This document shows positions 1 through 12,642 of a DNA stretch of 64,000 bases, in pieces (the stretch's first letter is position 1; the number at the start of each line of letters is the position of its first letter). A model generated the notes under the pieces. The model was given only the letters and a program-made list of their open reading frames with translations. It did not search any database and was not told where the DNA came from. The DNA is taken from NCBI GenBank assembly GCA_024704765.1, contig JAKMXF010000304.1, positions 86,680-150,679 on the forward strand. The letters are read 5' to 3'. The DNA is from Oopsacas minuta. Lineage: Eukaryota; Porifera; Hexactinellida; Lyssacinosida; Leucopsacidae. A program made the position numbers and the translations under genes.

Positions 1-73
1 AGAAACCTTCAAGAAGTATTGTAAACATATCTATATGGTATCCTTTAGAAAATTGTTAATTGACTTGAATTAA

Positions 74-133
74 ATTCGGTCTCATTCCATTCGGTCTTAT
101 TCTATTTGGTCTTATTCCATTCGGTCTTATTCA
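74..133. repeat. 15-bp minisatellite, four units
   Basis: Four tandem 15-bp units of the form ATTCGGTCTTATTCC with one or two substitutions each. It abuts the decayed end of the mariner copy to its right. No coding sense is evident. Confidence 0.85.
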
Positions 134-134
134 T

Positions 135-1089
135 GTTTCCCTTTTCAATTAAAATTTTCATTACTCGAGTTCCGGTTTTCGGGTAGCACTTTTCTATCTT
201 CTTTATCAAGTTTGGAAGCACTTCCTCTGTAAAGAAAGTAGCAATAACAGCCTAGCCATTCTCGCAAGGTAACTGCAAGCCAATTCCATGACCACTGAAG
301 AAAATGGTATACATAATCTTAGAGTTTCTGAAGTCGGGACTAGGAACTTTCGCCGGTAGTTCGTTGCCCCTCACCTATGATCGCCTCTTATACTTACTAT
401 ATGGTGTTGAATAGTATACCCACGTCTCGTCACCAGAAATAACCTCTGTTGCAGTTCTCATAAGTTTCCAAGAGTTTCTTGGCAATGTTCAGTCGTGCCA
501 CCTTTGATTCTCACTGAGCTTATGCGGGTCCATTTCCCACAAATCGATCGGTAGCCAAGCTCAGTCGTCAGAATTGTATGAATAGCTTCCGATGAAATCT
601 CCATACTTTGTTGTAACTGATTGACAGTAATGCACTTGTCTTCCATGACCATACTTTCAATGAGTGCGATATTCTCTGAAGTTGTGGCAGATACCAGTCT
701 TCCAGATCGAGGCAAATCTGTGACATCAGCATCACCAGATCTAAAACGGGCAGCCCATCGCTCTACAGTAGATCTGGAATGGCAATCCACGCACAATATC
801 TCCTGTAACTCGCTGAAGATCTGTATGGGCTGGATCTTGAGTATTGTGCGCAACTCTAGGTAAGCTCGCCATTTGAGGTTGAAATTATCCTATGAAGCCA
901 TAAATTTATCATTAATTATGAATTGCCTACGCCTAATTATCTCAGAAAATCACAATTTGATTGAATAAGCTTGAAACTTTCTGTATATGAAGTTTAACTA
1001 TATGGACTTATAATATATGAAAGTGAGACATAATACTTGAGTAGTTCTTGAGATATAACATGACTCGCAAGACTTATTGAACGCCCTGA
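135..1089 (-). mobile_element. mariner-family element, 3'-truncated, decayed
   Basis: A Tc1/mariner transposon of the mariner branch, which moves by cut and paste into TA. The N-terminal paired helix-turn-helix region is readable on the minus strand at 458-853 (ERWAARFRSGD, DLPRSGR, SSEAIHTIL). Further down, blocks collinear with the fuller copy at 56081-57385 continue to about position 135 but are broken by stops and shifts. The end at 1072-1089 (TTATTGAACGCCCTGA) matches the terminal repeat of that copy and is followed by TA. The other terminal repeat is missing and is replaced by a minisatellite. It is inactive and lies directly against a RAG1-like gene fragment. Confidence 0.85.
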
Positions 1090-1091
1090 TA

Positions 1092-1375
1092 AATGCACTT
1101 CGAAAGTGCAAAGTTCTGTAAACAAATTGTTGCTAAGGGGAGCTATGGTCCAGTCAACAATAAATCAACCTGTGATAAAGCTGCACTGTTGAAGGATTTT
1201 GTAGAAATTAGAAAGAAAAATATATCGATTTTAGGCGTTGAATTATTTGATATGTCAAACTTCGTGGTTACAATCGATTAGCCACATATCAATCTAAAAT
1301 TTGCTTAACTACTGATATCTTTTTCAGTAGATCAAGACGATCGATTAGGCATCAGTGTATCCGTAACCTAAGTAT
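1092..1375 (+). pseudogene. RAG1-like transposase fragment (N-terminal part of core)
   Basis: The frame at 1093-1281 reads CKQIVAKGSYGPVNNK...KAALLKDFVEIRKKN. It aligns with the region of the other RAG1-like copies that reads REIIAKGSFSGVLNK...CAYVLDRLEIGASKY (30140-30250) and KEIIVSGGF...KALFLLDLLEVGRRKY (33680-33780). No catalytic residues are included. It is bounded on the left by a mariner end and on the right by another mariner, so it is a remnant trapped between two insertions. The match is short but has several consecutive shared positions. Confidence 0.6.
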
Positions 1376-1377
1376 TA

Positions 1378-2680
1378 CGAGGGGTACTCAATAGGTTTTG
1401 AGCCTAAGTATCAAAAAGCATCAATCTATATATATTTCACTATAATTAGTCGAAATAGCATCCCTTAGCTTGAGTACACTTGTTCATTCGCTGAAACAAA
1501 GCCTGAATAGATTCTTTAAATTCATTTTCGTTGATATCTCCGATCACTTCTCTGAGGGCCCCCTCAAGTTCAGAATTCGATGAAAAATTTCTGCCTTTAA
1601 GGTAGTTTGTTATTCTAGGAGGTGCCAGAAGTCGCAGGGGGCTAGATCTGGAGAATAAGGGGGGTGGCAAAATATGTAGCCCTGATTCTTCAGTGAATTG
1701 TCTTGTCATTTTTTATGTATGAGAACTGGCATTATCGTGGTGCAAAAAGGTTCCCCTTAATCGTGTGTCAGGATGCTGTAAATTTATTGCTTTTATGACT
1801 AGAGGCAAACAACTCTCTGAATGCCAGGTTGAATTAATTGTCTTACCAGGTTCAAGAGGTACAACAGTTTTAACACCCGTTGTATTAAAAAAGATTGGAT
1901 ACATTTGTTTCTTGGTGTACTGAGGTCTGCGAACCTTTGTTGGGGAACTTTCTCCAATTTCACACCATTGATGGATCTGCTGCTTTGTTTCTGGATCATT
2001 GTGATAGATCCATGTTTCGTCACCAGTTATTATCTTGGAAACATCTCTACTGTTGCCATTGTTGAATTTTTAAGCATTTCATGGCACAATTTCACTCGAT
2101 TCTGCTTCTGCTCAGGATGAAGCTGATGTGGGATCCAGTGGGCACAAAGTTTATGCAGCCGAAGGGATTGGTGTAAAACGGTGTGTACTGCCCCGGATGA
2201 AATGCCAATTTCATGCTGAATCTTCTCATATGTAACATTTGGGTCTGCTATCACCATTTCCTCAATTGACTCAACAATTCCCTCTGTAACAGCGTATGGG
2301 GGTGGTCCAGGGCGGGGTTGGTCTTCAAGAAGAAAATTCGCACAATTAAATTCTTTATACCATCTTTTCACGGTTACCGTAGATACCTTGTTATTTGGAA
2401 AGGCTGTACAGAAATTTTCGTGACTTTTTGTTATTGTTTTCAAAGTTGGAACTGAAAAAGTATTATCGCACGAATATCACGCCTTGACAACTGTATTGAG
2501 GATTTGGTGACTAAGGAATCCATAGATAATAAAACTACTGCTATCTGAAAAGTATACAAGATTAAGTTACAAGATTTTCAGCGAAGTACATTTATCCCAT
2601 GTATATTCGAAAGAAGTAATGGTTTACTTATATAAGAGTACGCAACATAATCAGGCTCAAAACTTATTGAGTGCCCCTCG
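1378..2680 (-). mobile_element. mariner element with both terminal repeats and TA duplication
   Basis: This is a complete-length (1303 bp) but defective mariner. The 28-bp terminal inverted repeats start CGAGGGGTACTCAATAGG on the left and match the right end (2653-2680) with about two mismatches. TA flanks both sides (1376-1377, 2681-2682). The minus-strand transposase is broken into frames. The helix-turn-helix N-terminus is at 2030-2443 (TVKRWYKEF, DQPRPGPP, ISSGAVHTVL). The second catalytic Asp region (HHDNASSHT) is near 1713-1904. The C-terminus is at 1446-1709 (YLKGRNFSSNSELEGAL). Frameshifts separate these parts, so it is not autonomous. Its ends differ from the neighbouring mariner, so it belongs to a second subfamily. 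Confidence 0.92.
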
Positions 2681-2682
2681 TA

Positions 2683-3164
2683 TAAGCCTGACTGTTCATT
2701 TGGATCATGGATTAGTTAAAGTGCATACATTGAATTCGATATGTTGGGATTAATACCATTGTATTTCACAATATTCGTACCAAATGGTAGATAGAAAGTA
2801 ATCATATTTTACAGTACAATAAAAATTGTATAAATATAGAAATAAGAAGTGCTAGGGCAACAAAGACTGCCAACAGCAAATTACTAATTATTTATCTGAA
2901 TTTGGTATATTTACGAGAGTTATGCGAGCTTTCAGTTAATATCCTTTTCAACGAATTCATGTTCTTCCCTTCGTTAGCTAGGATACAGTTGGTTGTTGAA
3001 AAAATAATTTTCTTTAAGAGATTCCATCCTATTGTGTCACAAGGGGGTATTTGTTTCCTCAAAACTCAGTTTCATTACTCTCGATTACATTTAATGTTAA
3101 GGAAACTAAGATCATCCGAAATGGACTTGTTATAAAGAGATTGAAGAGACTAGAATCCATTTCG
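2683..3164. other. unassigned spacer
   Basis: AT-rich sequence between the mariner right end and the P-element-like remnant. A 77-codon open frame at 2902-3135 has no recognisable motif and is within the length expected by chance here. Confidence 0.4.
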
Positions 3165-5704
3165 ATCCTGGAGTAGACCTTCCACAAAATTACAACTGCT
3201 TCAAGTACTGGACCTGAAGGCTACTTAAGGCCTCCTCTGTCAATCAAACATATTAAACAATAGACAGGATCAGTTATATCTAATTCGTAAGTATCTTCTT
3301 CAACAAGACTTGACAAGCACTGAGGCAAATACTGCTCACTTCTTCCGTATCTCATACACCAGAAGAGTGAGTAATACCTCGCTTAGAATTGAAAACACTT
3401 TTAAAGATGGAATGAACACAATAACCGGCAATAAAGGCTAAAGATTGAATGAGAGAAGTATCGAGTACGATTGGTGTCTCCTCTTCATTGAACACTCTGT
3501 TATCGGGGTCTAAATCGACTATATTGTCATCGCTACATTCTTCGGAGAAAAAATGACTTCAGAAATTTTTTAATGAGATTGAGCTCTTACCCGGAGTACT
3601 AGAGGTGAACAACTTCAGAATTGCAGAAATCTTAATTAGTCTCTCACTTTGCTAAACCTGGCAAAATGTAACATTTTACTGGTCACCGCTCTTCATTCGG
3701 TAAATCCCAAAGTGATCTTCGATTAGGTCGTTTTGAAGGAAAGAACTAAGAGCATAGGCAAAACCACAGTTTTGGTAAGATGGGTGACTATCCCTTCAAG
3801 GACAATACATGAATGGCGAAAACTGGTAAAGGTTTGTACAGTGAGTTTTCGTGATTTTGGGGTAAAGTTCTCCATTCATCAAGCCATTTCACAACATCTG
3901 AAAGAAATACAAACCGAATGTCATTACTCTGTAGTGGCATAGAAAGCGCGTCATTTAGACGGATGTCTTTATTAGGTCTATTAATGTTGAAGATCTTCCA
4001 TACCTTACAAATAAGGCAATGAACTAAGCTATTCCTGAAAGTTGACCATATTTAGAAGCATGGACTGTTAAAGCTGCAGCGGTTGAGTAGTCAAATAAGC
4101 GAAGTGCTAAATTGACATTTCTGTCTTTCAAGGCTAGATAGCCAGGAAGATTTGGCTGTTAATCGGTAGGCTGTCTTAGCGACAGAATTTGCTCAAGTTT
4201 AAAGAGATTCCGAAGGATTTGAAATGGTAACTTTAAAGTATATTCGCAGGATACGAATGAAGGGCAGCTAAACGTGTGATTAGAATCGATTTGATTTATA
4301 CAATTATTTCTTCCTGTTTTGGTGATGTAGACAAAGTCGAAGATACAGAGGTCCACATGGGGGATAGTAACTTAAACAGATTCACATTCAGAGGGTAGTC
4401 ATCTGTACAAATAACTTGAATTTGAAGATTGCAACTTTCTACATCCTTGATTACTTCATGTAAAATAGGTAGTATTTGAGTAGCTGAAGATTTTGCGCAA
4501 GGTAGGAGTCGTACAACTGTAGACCATTTTTTGCATAAACTTGATATCATAAATGCTAGAACTGTGTTGTTGAAGAGCCGAGTTTTCTCCCACATGATTA
4601 AGAAAACTCTGATTAGACATGTATTTTATCCATATGTAATGTAACATTCCTTTCTTGGTTATTGAAATTAGCAGTAGAAGCCTTCAAATATGTTTGCAAC
4701 TCACACTCTAAGCCTATTGTTCCATAAAGACTACGTAGAGTTGTTGGGTGGGGAAATATTAAACAATTCAAAGACTGTAAGTAGCTGTAGCAAGTAGAAG
4801 ATATAAAATGAGATTTTAGAGCTAGCATCATTGTAACAATATTGTACCGTCTTCGATTTTTAGAAATTAGTGTATTCTCAAGTTGGCACAGTAGAAATTT
4901 TAACTGTTGTAACAATTCTGAATATTTCTCTAGCATATCGTTCGAAGTTCCTATCTTCGAAATCGTAATTTCAATGTTAGAAGTAGCTTGGCGAATACAG
5001 TTTTCAACAGGGTCCTTAATGTATGCAAAAACTTCGCTGATAATGGTATCGATTTCACGAATATCACTGAGATTGTGTATTGCGAATGAATTTGGATGTT
5101 TTGATAGAAGCCTGTAGGAGTTAAGGCGCCATTAATTGAAACATATGCTGGTATATATACATATATGTTTGTCTTTTGACAGCTTTAGCAAGTTAATAGA
5201 AGTGTCATCGGAAAACCATTTAACCCAAGAAGAAGGTAGTTCAAATTCTTCGAGTTTACATTTTAGCTCTCCTAATGATTTGACCCCGAGATTACTATCC
5301 TCAGCTTTATGAAGATCAAAGCTCTGTTCTAAAGTTTGAAAGAACAATTTACTCTCGATCTTCCCACGATCTAAACTTTCAGGCTTCGGGGATGATGAGC
5401 TAAGATACTTGGGACAACTTGGAAGAAGACAAGGTATAGCTATCTTATGTAGAATTGGTCGCCGAGAAATTTTTTGCAATGAGCCATCAGGTTGAGGCAT
5501 ATCCATTTCAGTGATGACATCTTCAGTACGAAAGTGATTAGAATAAACAAATACGTTTTCTAGATCTTCAGTATCCTCCCTGTGTAGACCACGTAGCCAT
5601 TTTTCTCTAAGTTCAGAGTTTGAGGGTATTCTGAATACTGGTGTATATGGCTCCCCTGAATAATTACTCCGACATCCAGGTGCAGAGCAAGTGTTACGCA
5701 TCAA
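3165..5704 (-). pseudogene. P-element/THAP9-like transposase, decayed
   Basis: Transposase of the P superfamily (THAP9-type), which binds DNA through an N-terminal THAP zinc finger. The minus strand starts MMRNTCSAPGC at 5704. The THAP domain covers about residues 1-95 and ends AIPCLLP. The third zinc ligand position reads VYSNHF where the family has C-x-x-H, so a Cys is lost. Downstream are LLQQLKFLLCQLE, ALKSHFISSTCYSYLQ and VVRLLPCAKSSA (4296-4936). Next come KDRNVNLALRLFDYSTAAAL and VWKIFNINRPNKDIRLNDAL (about 3850-4130). At 3170-3560 there are FIAGYCVHSIFK and LIDRGGLK near the C-terminus, all in family order. At least five frame changes and stops interrupt it. Terminal repeats were not identified. 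Confidence 0.85.
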
Positions 5705-5869
5705 GGTTAATCAGTGATGAAACAGAATTTCAGAATAAGATGATAATGTAAAATCCTAAATAACGAAAGGCTTGGGAACATAATCTCGACCTAATAATAT
5801 ATATACCCATGATACAAATTTCAAGAGGACCTATATCAAGAGACTGTAGGAGATTTTGGAATGTAGTGA

Positions 5870-6290
5870 TTGGGAGACCATGATGTAATTACTGTAATAG
5901 CGCTTTTCTGTTAGCTATAGATGGAATACATATAAGCAATCCCTGGGAAATGCAAAGTAATTGTTGATCTTCATCAATCCGGATGGAGGATGAGGGGATT
6001 TCTTTCACTGTGCCAAGAGTAATACCATCAAAGATCACAACATCGGTAGAATCTTGGCATTTGGAACAAGTCAAACTCTTTCCGTAATTAATATTAATGA
6101 GACGGAGATAAGCATTCAAGCTTGATGGAAAACATGACAATATATTTTCCCAGATCTGCCTAAATGTTTTAGCTTCCGATTCTTTGCTCTAATAAAGAAA
6201 GTGCTCATAACATTCAGAAGATGTCATTGGCATAGGTAATTATATACATACCTGATATATCCTTGATTAGTATTTCTTGACATGGTCATC
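5870..6290 (-). pseudogene. Cys-motif protein fragment, probably transposon-derived
   Basis: The minus-strand frame reads WENILSCFPSSLNAYL...LTCSKCQDSTDVVIFDGITLG. The CxxC followed by a hydrophobic strand and a DG motif resembles zinc-ribbon/RNase-H-like proteins of animal transposons (KDZ-type or HMGXB3-like), but I cannot place it in a family. A stop interrupts it upstream. The region up to 7855 on the same strand may hold further exons or debris of the same gene that I could not recognise. Confidence 0.3.
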
Positions 6291-7859
6291 AATTCGCTGT
6301 AATCATACAATAACGAATAGTGGATGAAGTAGGGATTGTTTAAATTGAGTAGTAGATCAGAGGACCCATCATAACTTGCGACACAATTGCAAGGGCCAGA
6401 GCAGGTTGCTTTGAATACTAATAGAGGAAGAATTCATTGTGGAAATTTTGGTGGATTTGAACCACTATGTACTTTTAATAAGAAATGTATTGTGCGAAAT
6501 TGCATGAGAAGTTTACATATCCATACCTTGGTTGTCTGACAAGCTTATGACATCACAATCTTGGTCGCTTATGATTCCCTTAGTTGTTCGAGCTGGCACT
6601 GGGTCGTGAAATGGATAGTAATTGATTCAATGAAACATTTCGGGGTAATTATCTGCTAGAAAATGAATTCCACTTATGAGTTGCTCATTGTATATACCGG
6701 ATTTTTGTCATCAAGATATACAGGAATTGGGGTTTTGGACACTGTTGGGTAATTCTCTTCCACATAATTCACTGTCTCTGGTATTGAATGTGATACTACT
6801 CTTAATAATGCAGATTTAGGATTATAGGCTTTGACACAAGTTATGAAATACCAATGTCCTTCCTGTGAGATACAATAAATTACACATTTTTTCAGAAACC
6901 AAAACGGAGTTCTCCTTAATTTTCTAATAGATCTAGTATCTCAGTAGGATAATTAGAGAATATAGAATGCGTAATTAAGGAGAACTCCAGGAGTAGAGTA
7001 TATTTTCATATACCTTCCAATTAAATATGTGTATTGTAGTATCATCCTTTAGGATAATAGATTTATCTGTTAAAAAGAAAACTTTAGTGAATCTTTACAT
7101 TTGGCCTCAAACTTCTAGAAAGAGTTGGTCGTCAATAACTATTTGGGCAGCTTTTTCGTGGATACACTGTCTATCATTGTAAGTAGTACGTAAGAGCGAA
7201 TTTACTGTCACAATAGCAGATTTGCAGAGGGTTTTATCTGGGAAAATATTCTTCAATAAATTACATAATTCAAATATGGTTGATACTTTATGAAATCAAG
7301 AAACAAACTAACCTTCATCATCAATGTAATCGTACATAGCAACAATCCTTGTATCCGCTAACTTCCACAGTTCACTCCTGTATAGTAGGGAGTGTAAGTA
7401 ACTGTCGATCCAGGAAAGGTTTATTATATGAAGAGAAATTTTATCATTCTTTGACTCGGGGAATTCATATGTATACTCCAGTTCCTCTATTTAGTGGTAA
7501 GAATTAAAGGATATGTACTATTGCAAGTAATATGTGTTTATAAAATTGTACTAACCATTTGTAGAAGATGAAAGTGGGCTAGAATATATATGAATATATA
7601 CAACATTCAGTTCGGAAATACTGAGCTCTTCAACACGCCTACGTTTAGTGAGAGTTTACATCGCATTCTCAGACAAATGTAGTTAGTTACTTTCATTGCA
7701 AATATGTTGTATCCAATGAAAGAAGATTGAATACTCTCGAATAGTATTTAGTTGTATATATACTATTTAACCACGTTGTAACAAACACTGGTAGAAGGCA
7801 TGTAACCACAAATAATTGTCACTAGATTGTCCATACTAAAGAAACCAAATTGTTGTTAT
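6291..7859. other. unassigned stretch with a small palindromic element
   Basis: No gene is recognised. A perfect 16-bp inverted repeat (GGAGTTCTCCTTAATT at 6906-6921 and its complement at 6973-6988) encloses 51 bp. The 83-bp unit looks like a tiny MITE or a hairpin. The rest is AT-rich sequence without motifs. Confidence 0.5.
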
Positions 7860-8645
7860 TCAAAAGTCTTGATGGGGTTGATAGTTAATTGTAGCATACT
7901 TATGCAGTCTTATTAACTTCTTACGATCATGATCTGTGTTCATTTTGTCATATGAAGTAAGGAGAGGCCTAGTGTAGTAACTCATGACCAAGATAACCAT
8001 TGAAAATTCTTTTTCTAGTGACGCTTTAGACTTAGATGTGGTTGTATCAGAATAATATTGAGCTTGCTTCAGTTCTATACTTGCTTGTTCAATTTTGAGC
8101 GCTTCGCAAAACTTCCAAATAGTAGGGTGATGTGACGCGACTGTTAAAGACAAGGTCCTTTGCCAGGCTTCAACAACATTTATAGTTGTAGGTATTCCGT
8201 AAACCACTAGATGGAAATTGTTACACATTATATTGGAAATAGTGGTGGATGAAATATTCGAAATTCATCATATTTCCCACATAGTTGCCCTCAAAATATA
8301 TGTATATAGGTATTGCTTCAGGAGGAAATTGGGATTTGAGAGTTTCACAGCTGTAAAAACAAAATGAAGATGGTAGGTAAGCCAAAGCTGGTAACAACTT
8401 AACATTAGTGAAATTCTGCATCATTTGAATGGTGTTTTTAATCCTAATTCTTGGATTTTCCTGTGTGCAGATTATTCAAGGCGGAAAAAGCATCCTTTGA
8501 TGAAAGTTATAGGCCAACTTCTTTGAAAATATTAATCGGTGCTATTTCAAAATCTACCAATAAGGCACTGTTGATTAGAGTCAGGACACAACTGCCTAAT
8601 CACCTGGCACATTCTTCGGTAACTTACAGATCTCTTCCTTGGAAG

Positions 8646-8648
<3 letters not shown>

Positions 8649-8690
<42 letters not shown>
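8649..8690. repeat. (TA)n microsatellite
   Basis: About 21 uninterrupted TA units directly left of a TA-targeting MITE. A shorter TA run (8925-8939) follows the element, so the MITE probably inserted into a TA tract. Confidence 0.97.
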
Positions 8691-8693
<3 letters not shown>

Positions 8694-8924
8694 TAAACTG
8701 GGGCTACTTTGGCCCACTGGGTTTGCTTTATCCCAAATATCAAAGTTTCAAAGTAACTAGATTAGATTCAGTATTATACTTGAAAATAACTTGCCAAATT
8801 TTTAACGAATTTTCTAATATCGGTAGACAATTCGAATACAAATACAATATCTATTCGATAGGTAAGCAAATTTCAATATTTGGCTAAAGCAAACCCAGTG
8901 GGCCAATGTGGCCCCAGTTTACGG
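8691..8924. mobile_element. 234-bp TA-flanked MITE
   Basis: Non-autonomous element with about 43-bp inverted repeats. The left end starts CAGTAAACTGGGGCTACTTT and the right end is the imperfect complement (about five mismatches). TA lies on both sides. Ends beginning CAGT with TA duplication fit the Tc1/mariner superfamily. It is nested in the decayed MULE. Confidence 0.88.
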
Positions 8925-9330
8925 TATATATATATATATCGAAGGCAATAAGTGTTAATCACGAAAAGGGTAAACTCCTCCAACCGGTACATGAATGGTA
9001 TAGAGTTGTGCAAAGAGACTAAGAGCCACCTTCAATGTGACATCTGACATCGAAATTGATGCAAAGGAGAGAATTTTTGTTTTTTCAGATCCAAAAATGA
9101 TTATCCTACCAATTCCCGGTCCGGTATTGAAGAACAATAGCTATTGCAGTCTAATGATTTTAGATTTGAAACTACGTGAAGATCGAAAAGAGAGGTAGGA
9201 TTAGTTGGCATAGGTCTTATCCTTTGGCAAAGTTTCTTTAAGCTTTTTTCAGGTGGAAAAGTGTTTTTTCCATATCGGTTAGTTTCCCTGATGCTCTGGA
9301 ATGGTTCGATGAGGATTATCATGGGATTCT

Positions 9331-12300
9331 AGGGCCGTATTTAACCCAGTTGCGAAATTCCAAAACTTCTTCTTTCCCTATTTCTTCCGATGTTGGCCTA
9401 TGATTTTACGATAGAGGTTCAGACATTATGGATGCGACCATTACAATTTTTAGATTGACAACGCCAGGGTTTTGTGACATTGCTGTGCGCTGTAAGTTAT
9501 AAATATATCTATCATATGACAATTTGTCTCGCCCTCTTGAAGATTTGATTAATATAATTCTGAATTCTGATTTGTTTCACTTGTGCCTGAATTGTTTACT
9601 GCTGTGTTGTGTCTAATTGTGGTGGGTCATTTCAGATTTCAAGATATAGCTATCCATCGTTATGATATAATTCATATCCGAGCAAAGCATTTTCCAATTC
9701 TATTGCCTTTTCTGCAGCTTCTTTCTGCAAGAGATCCATCTGTGGTTGTCAACTGTGGTGATAATTATGGAGATCTGATAGTTTCCCCTGTATTCCTACA
9801 TTATCGATGAACGTAACATCTTCATCGCCAGCCCAAGTTATTATTCTTCCATATTCTTGGTGATCCCCCATTTTATCAATGCTACTTTCACGCAGTCAGA
9901 ATTCAATTTGATCTTGTATCCCACTTTAGGGTAGGTTTGTAAGGGTAACAAATTTTCATCCAGTCCAAGTGATATTTGTTGGAGGGGATATTGTGTATTT
10001 CTCAAGGGAAGAAGAATGGCTATCACGACTTCAAACGGCTTCTTCATCAGTCCATAGGTTGGTAGGGTGGTAGAACAATTTGGACTTCCTTTACCAACTA
10101 TAAATATATAATTAGCGTTGACGGAAAGATGGCCTTGGGTAAATTTCGTCGCAATTAGTCGCAAGGAGTATTGGTCGCTGGGGGATATTATGATCATAGA
10201 AACCATATTGTTAAAGATAAATTGGTCTTGATATTCGACTCATTGTTATTATGATGTCACTTTTGTTTAACTTTGTTATTATCTGAACGACTATATATTT
10301 AGTTTAGACGCTATACCATTTGGTTATTAAAGGAAATGATATTGGGTTTTTGTAGTTTAATTTCACATTTTCATGTTAACTTTACCTACCTCGATTCCTC
10401 TGATGGCCTCTGAATTGATTCATTAATGGCTTAAGAGCATCAAAAATAAAGATAAGCTTCCCTAATGTGTTACATTTATGCCTTAAACCGAGTATCTGAT
10501 GATCTTTCATTTTGGGTATTTGAAAACGTGGTACATGCAAGCTAGTATTCTTACGAGGAATGATATTATAGTCAAGCCCGTGATAGTATCCGAAATTCAG
10601 CAAGTTCATACACGTACGCCCTCATAGGATCGTGTACAGATGCTAAAGGATTATGGAAAAATGGAAGAGATAGCATCTAATTCTAAGCAAAGCACTAGAC
10701 ATATATTATCCATAGGTACAAGAGAATTGAGAAATAGTTCTGAAGAATATATTGGGAATTTTGTCCTAAAAATCTGAAAATGATAATATTTTAATGGTGT
10801 TCATCTCGCACATAAGCTCTAATCCTCATGCAATTTCAACATACGATAATAATAGCTTGTATTCATCTTGTACGCCATTTCATCTCTAAATATTATGCAC
10901 ATTCGAAGCTAATTGTTCGGGCTAGGTTTTTTGGCCCACCCTGGAACTATATTTTGTTATTATTCGAAACAACAGAAGTAAATGACTATATTTCCTGCCT
11001 AAAATTTCATCCGACCATTTTTCCGCGACCAATTTTTCCGGCCATCTTTCCGTCATTCACTCTACATGTGTAAATGTCGTTGCTTTCTCATTCGTACTTT
11101 TTGGATGAAAACTTTATACCACGATCACTTTTGGTCAGTCCCTTTTGTAGCCGTTTTAGACAAGTTAGACTGTGAACCCCAATTGCTCTATATTGGTTGT
11201 CTATATATGCTATGTACTTGAACCCTTGCTATTTGACAAAATGTTTCTGCTGTTTATTTTGCAATTTGTAGCACAGAGAGTGTTTTTGTGCATCACACCT
11301 TGGTACTTGTAAGTAATGGATTCGCACAAGTGTTCTCTGATGAAAGTCATTTGTTGTTACTAATATAAACATTCCATCCGACATACTGGTGTGCAGCTCA
11401 GGATAACTTGTTTTATTCTTTTTAGAAGGGCACATCCCCCGACCCATGTAGATACCTAAATTCACCAGACCCCATCTGATATTGGGCTCCTAGATCTGAG
11501 ATATGTTTCCGGATAGTCAATGTTTTTAGTCTACTACGGTACTTAATGTATTATCCTCAAATTCACTGATATTATTCCGAATAATTCTTGCAATTGGCGC
11601 GTGTGTCTAACTTTTGAAACGAAATCTCTAGCATCATTTCAAAAATATGTAAAAAGTTGTGAAAATAATCATATGATGATCATGTGGTATAAATTTGAAA
11701 ATGTGAAATTTGAAACCTACACATTCGATTACCCTTGACTAGCAGTTAAAACAAAATATCTAGATGATTGTGATTACTATGTCAGAAGGTGTGAAATATG
11801 ATTGATCATATAAGTATCATTAGATATAGATTTGTAATTGCAAAATTTGAAATCTGCTCACTCAAATACACTTGACTAGCAATTGTAACGAAATTTATGA
11901 CATCATTTGAATAATATGCAAATAACTATATATATTTAATAACTCGTAGAATACTTTTTAAACTTCTAGAATGAAATATCCTGTGAGATTAGGGAGAAAT
12001 TAGCCCTTGTCACGTGTTTTGTCATTTATCATTGTCAAGATACCTCAACAGTCCCATCTCTTTCCGGGTTTAGTCACCCCTATTTTGTTTGTTAACCGAA
12101 TTACATATCAATTGTTGGCAGTTTGATTATTCAGTACTACTATTAGTTCCATTGATGTATGTTCGTAACCTACCTTATATTATGTCATATGTTCATTACT
12201 TGAAAATGAAGTAGTGAAGTTGATTGACATTCATCCTTAATCCGAATTTTATGTCCGTGAACAGGCTCTTGTCCCATTTGTCACGGTCTGATTTACATTT

Positions 12301-12600
12301 CTAGAGAAAAGACCGAGGTGTGCACTGTTCAGTACTATATAGTTGCAACTCTTAATATTAGTGTAATTATATGTGTACAATTGATGAACTGGGCTAAAAT
12401 ATCTACAGTAGATATCAAAAGTGTTAACCGAAAGTAAGACGTACTTTCAGTTAGTACGCTCTGTTCTCGAAAAGGATCATCAATTTGTATTAATTGTATA
12501 GGAAACCTTTTCCGATAAGACGGACTTAGAGGGGCACGTCGCAACAGAGTTTTACTGTATATATAACCGCCTTGTCTATTCCTGTAAATATTTTACCTAG
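9331..12600. other. unassigned stretch
   Basis: No recognised gene or repeat. The longest frame is 121 codons on the minus strand (9841-10206). It is hydrophobic-rich, includes TLPTYGLMKKPFEVVIAIL, and matches no family I know; at this length it could be chance. A second minus-strand frame lies at 10382-10609. The sequence from 11500 to 11950 is a low-complexity AT-rich series of loosely repeated phrases containing 'tttgaaa'. Confidence 0.35.
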
Positions 12601-12630
12601 ATTTATTGCTTTTCAATGGTATATATATTT

Positions 12631-12642
12631 TATCCCTTAGTT
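12631..12642 (+). promoter_or_regulatory. splice-acceptor-like site just before the PABPN1 start
   Basis: TATCCCTTAG ends two bases before the ATG at 12643. A pyrimidine-rich run ending in AG at this spot suggests a 3' splice site, either of a 5'-UTR intron or of spliced-leader addition. If so, the upstream in-frame ATG at 12616 would not be used. Confidence 0.4.

Larger units (their letters stand above)
7860..9330 (-). pseudogene. FLYWCH-type MULE transposase, decayed (copy 1)
   Basis: A Mutator-like (MULE) transposase relic with cut-and-paste DDE chemistry. It aligns collinearly with the intact MULE gene at 37337-38785. RIIIFGSEKTK...LFAQLYTIH (8955-9137) matches RFLIFGTQHNLG...LFAQVYVVH. 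LVDFEIAPINIFKEV (about 8540-8580) matches LLDFEKGAITSFEHV. LLPALAYLPSS (8221-8424) matches RIPVLAFARPA. GIPTTINVVEAWQRTLS...HHPTIWKF (7860-8228) matches GLPRTTNAVEAWHRSFN...HHPTIWKF. Stops, shifts and a nested 234-bp MITE with a (TA)n tract disrupt it. Divergence from the 37-kb gene is high, so it is an older subfamily. Confidence 0.85.

Noticed and set aside
8639-8887. Frame encoding a Tyr-Ile repeat
   Set aside because: It is translation of the (TA)n tract and the MITE next to it.
9841-10206. 121-codon frame as a possible capsid or viral-like gene
   Set aside because: No recognisable motif, no neighbouring virus-like genes, and a frame of this length is expected by chance in 64 kb of six-frame AT-rich sequence.
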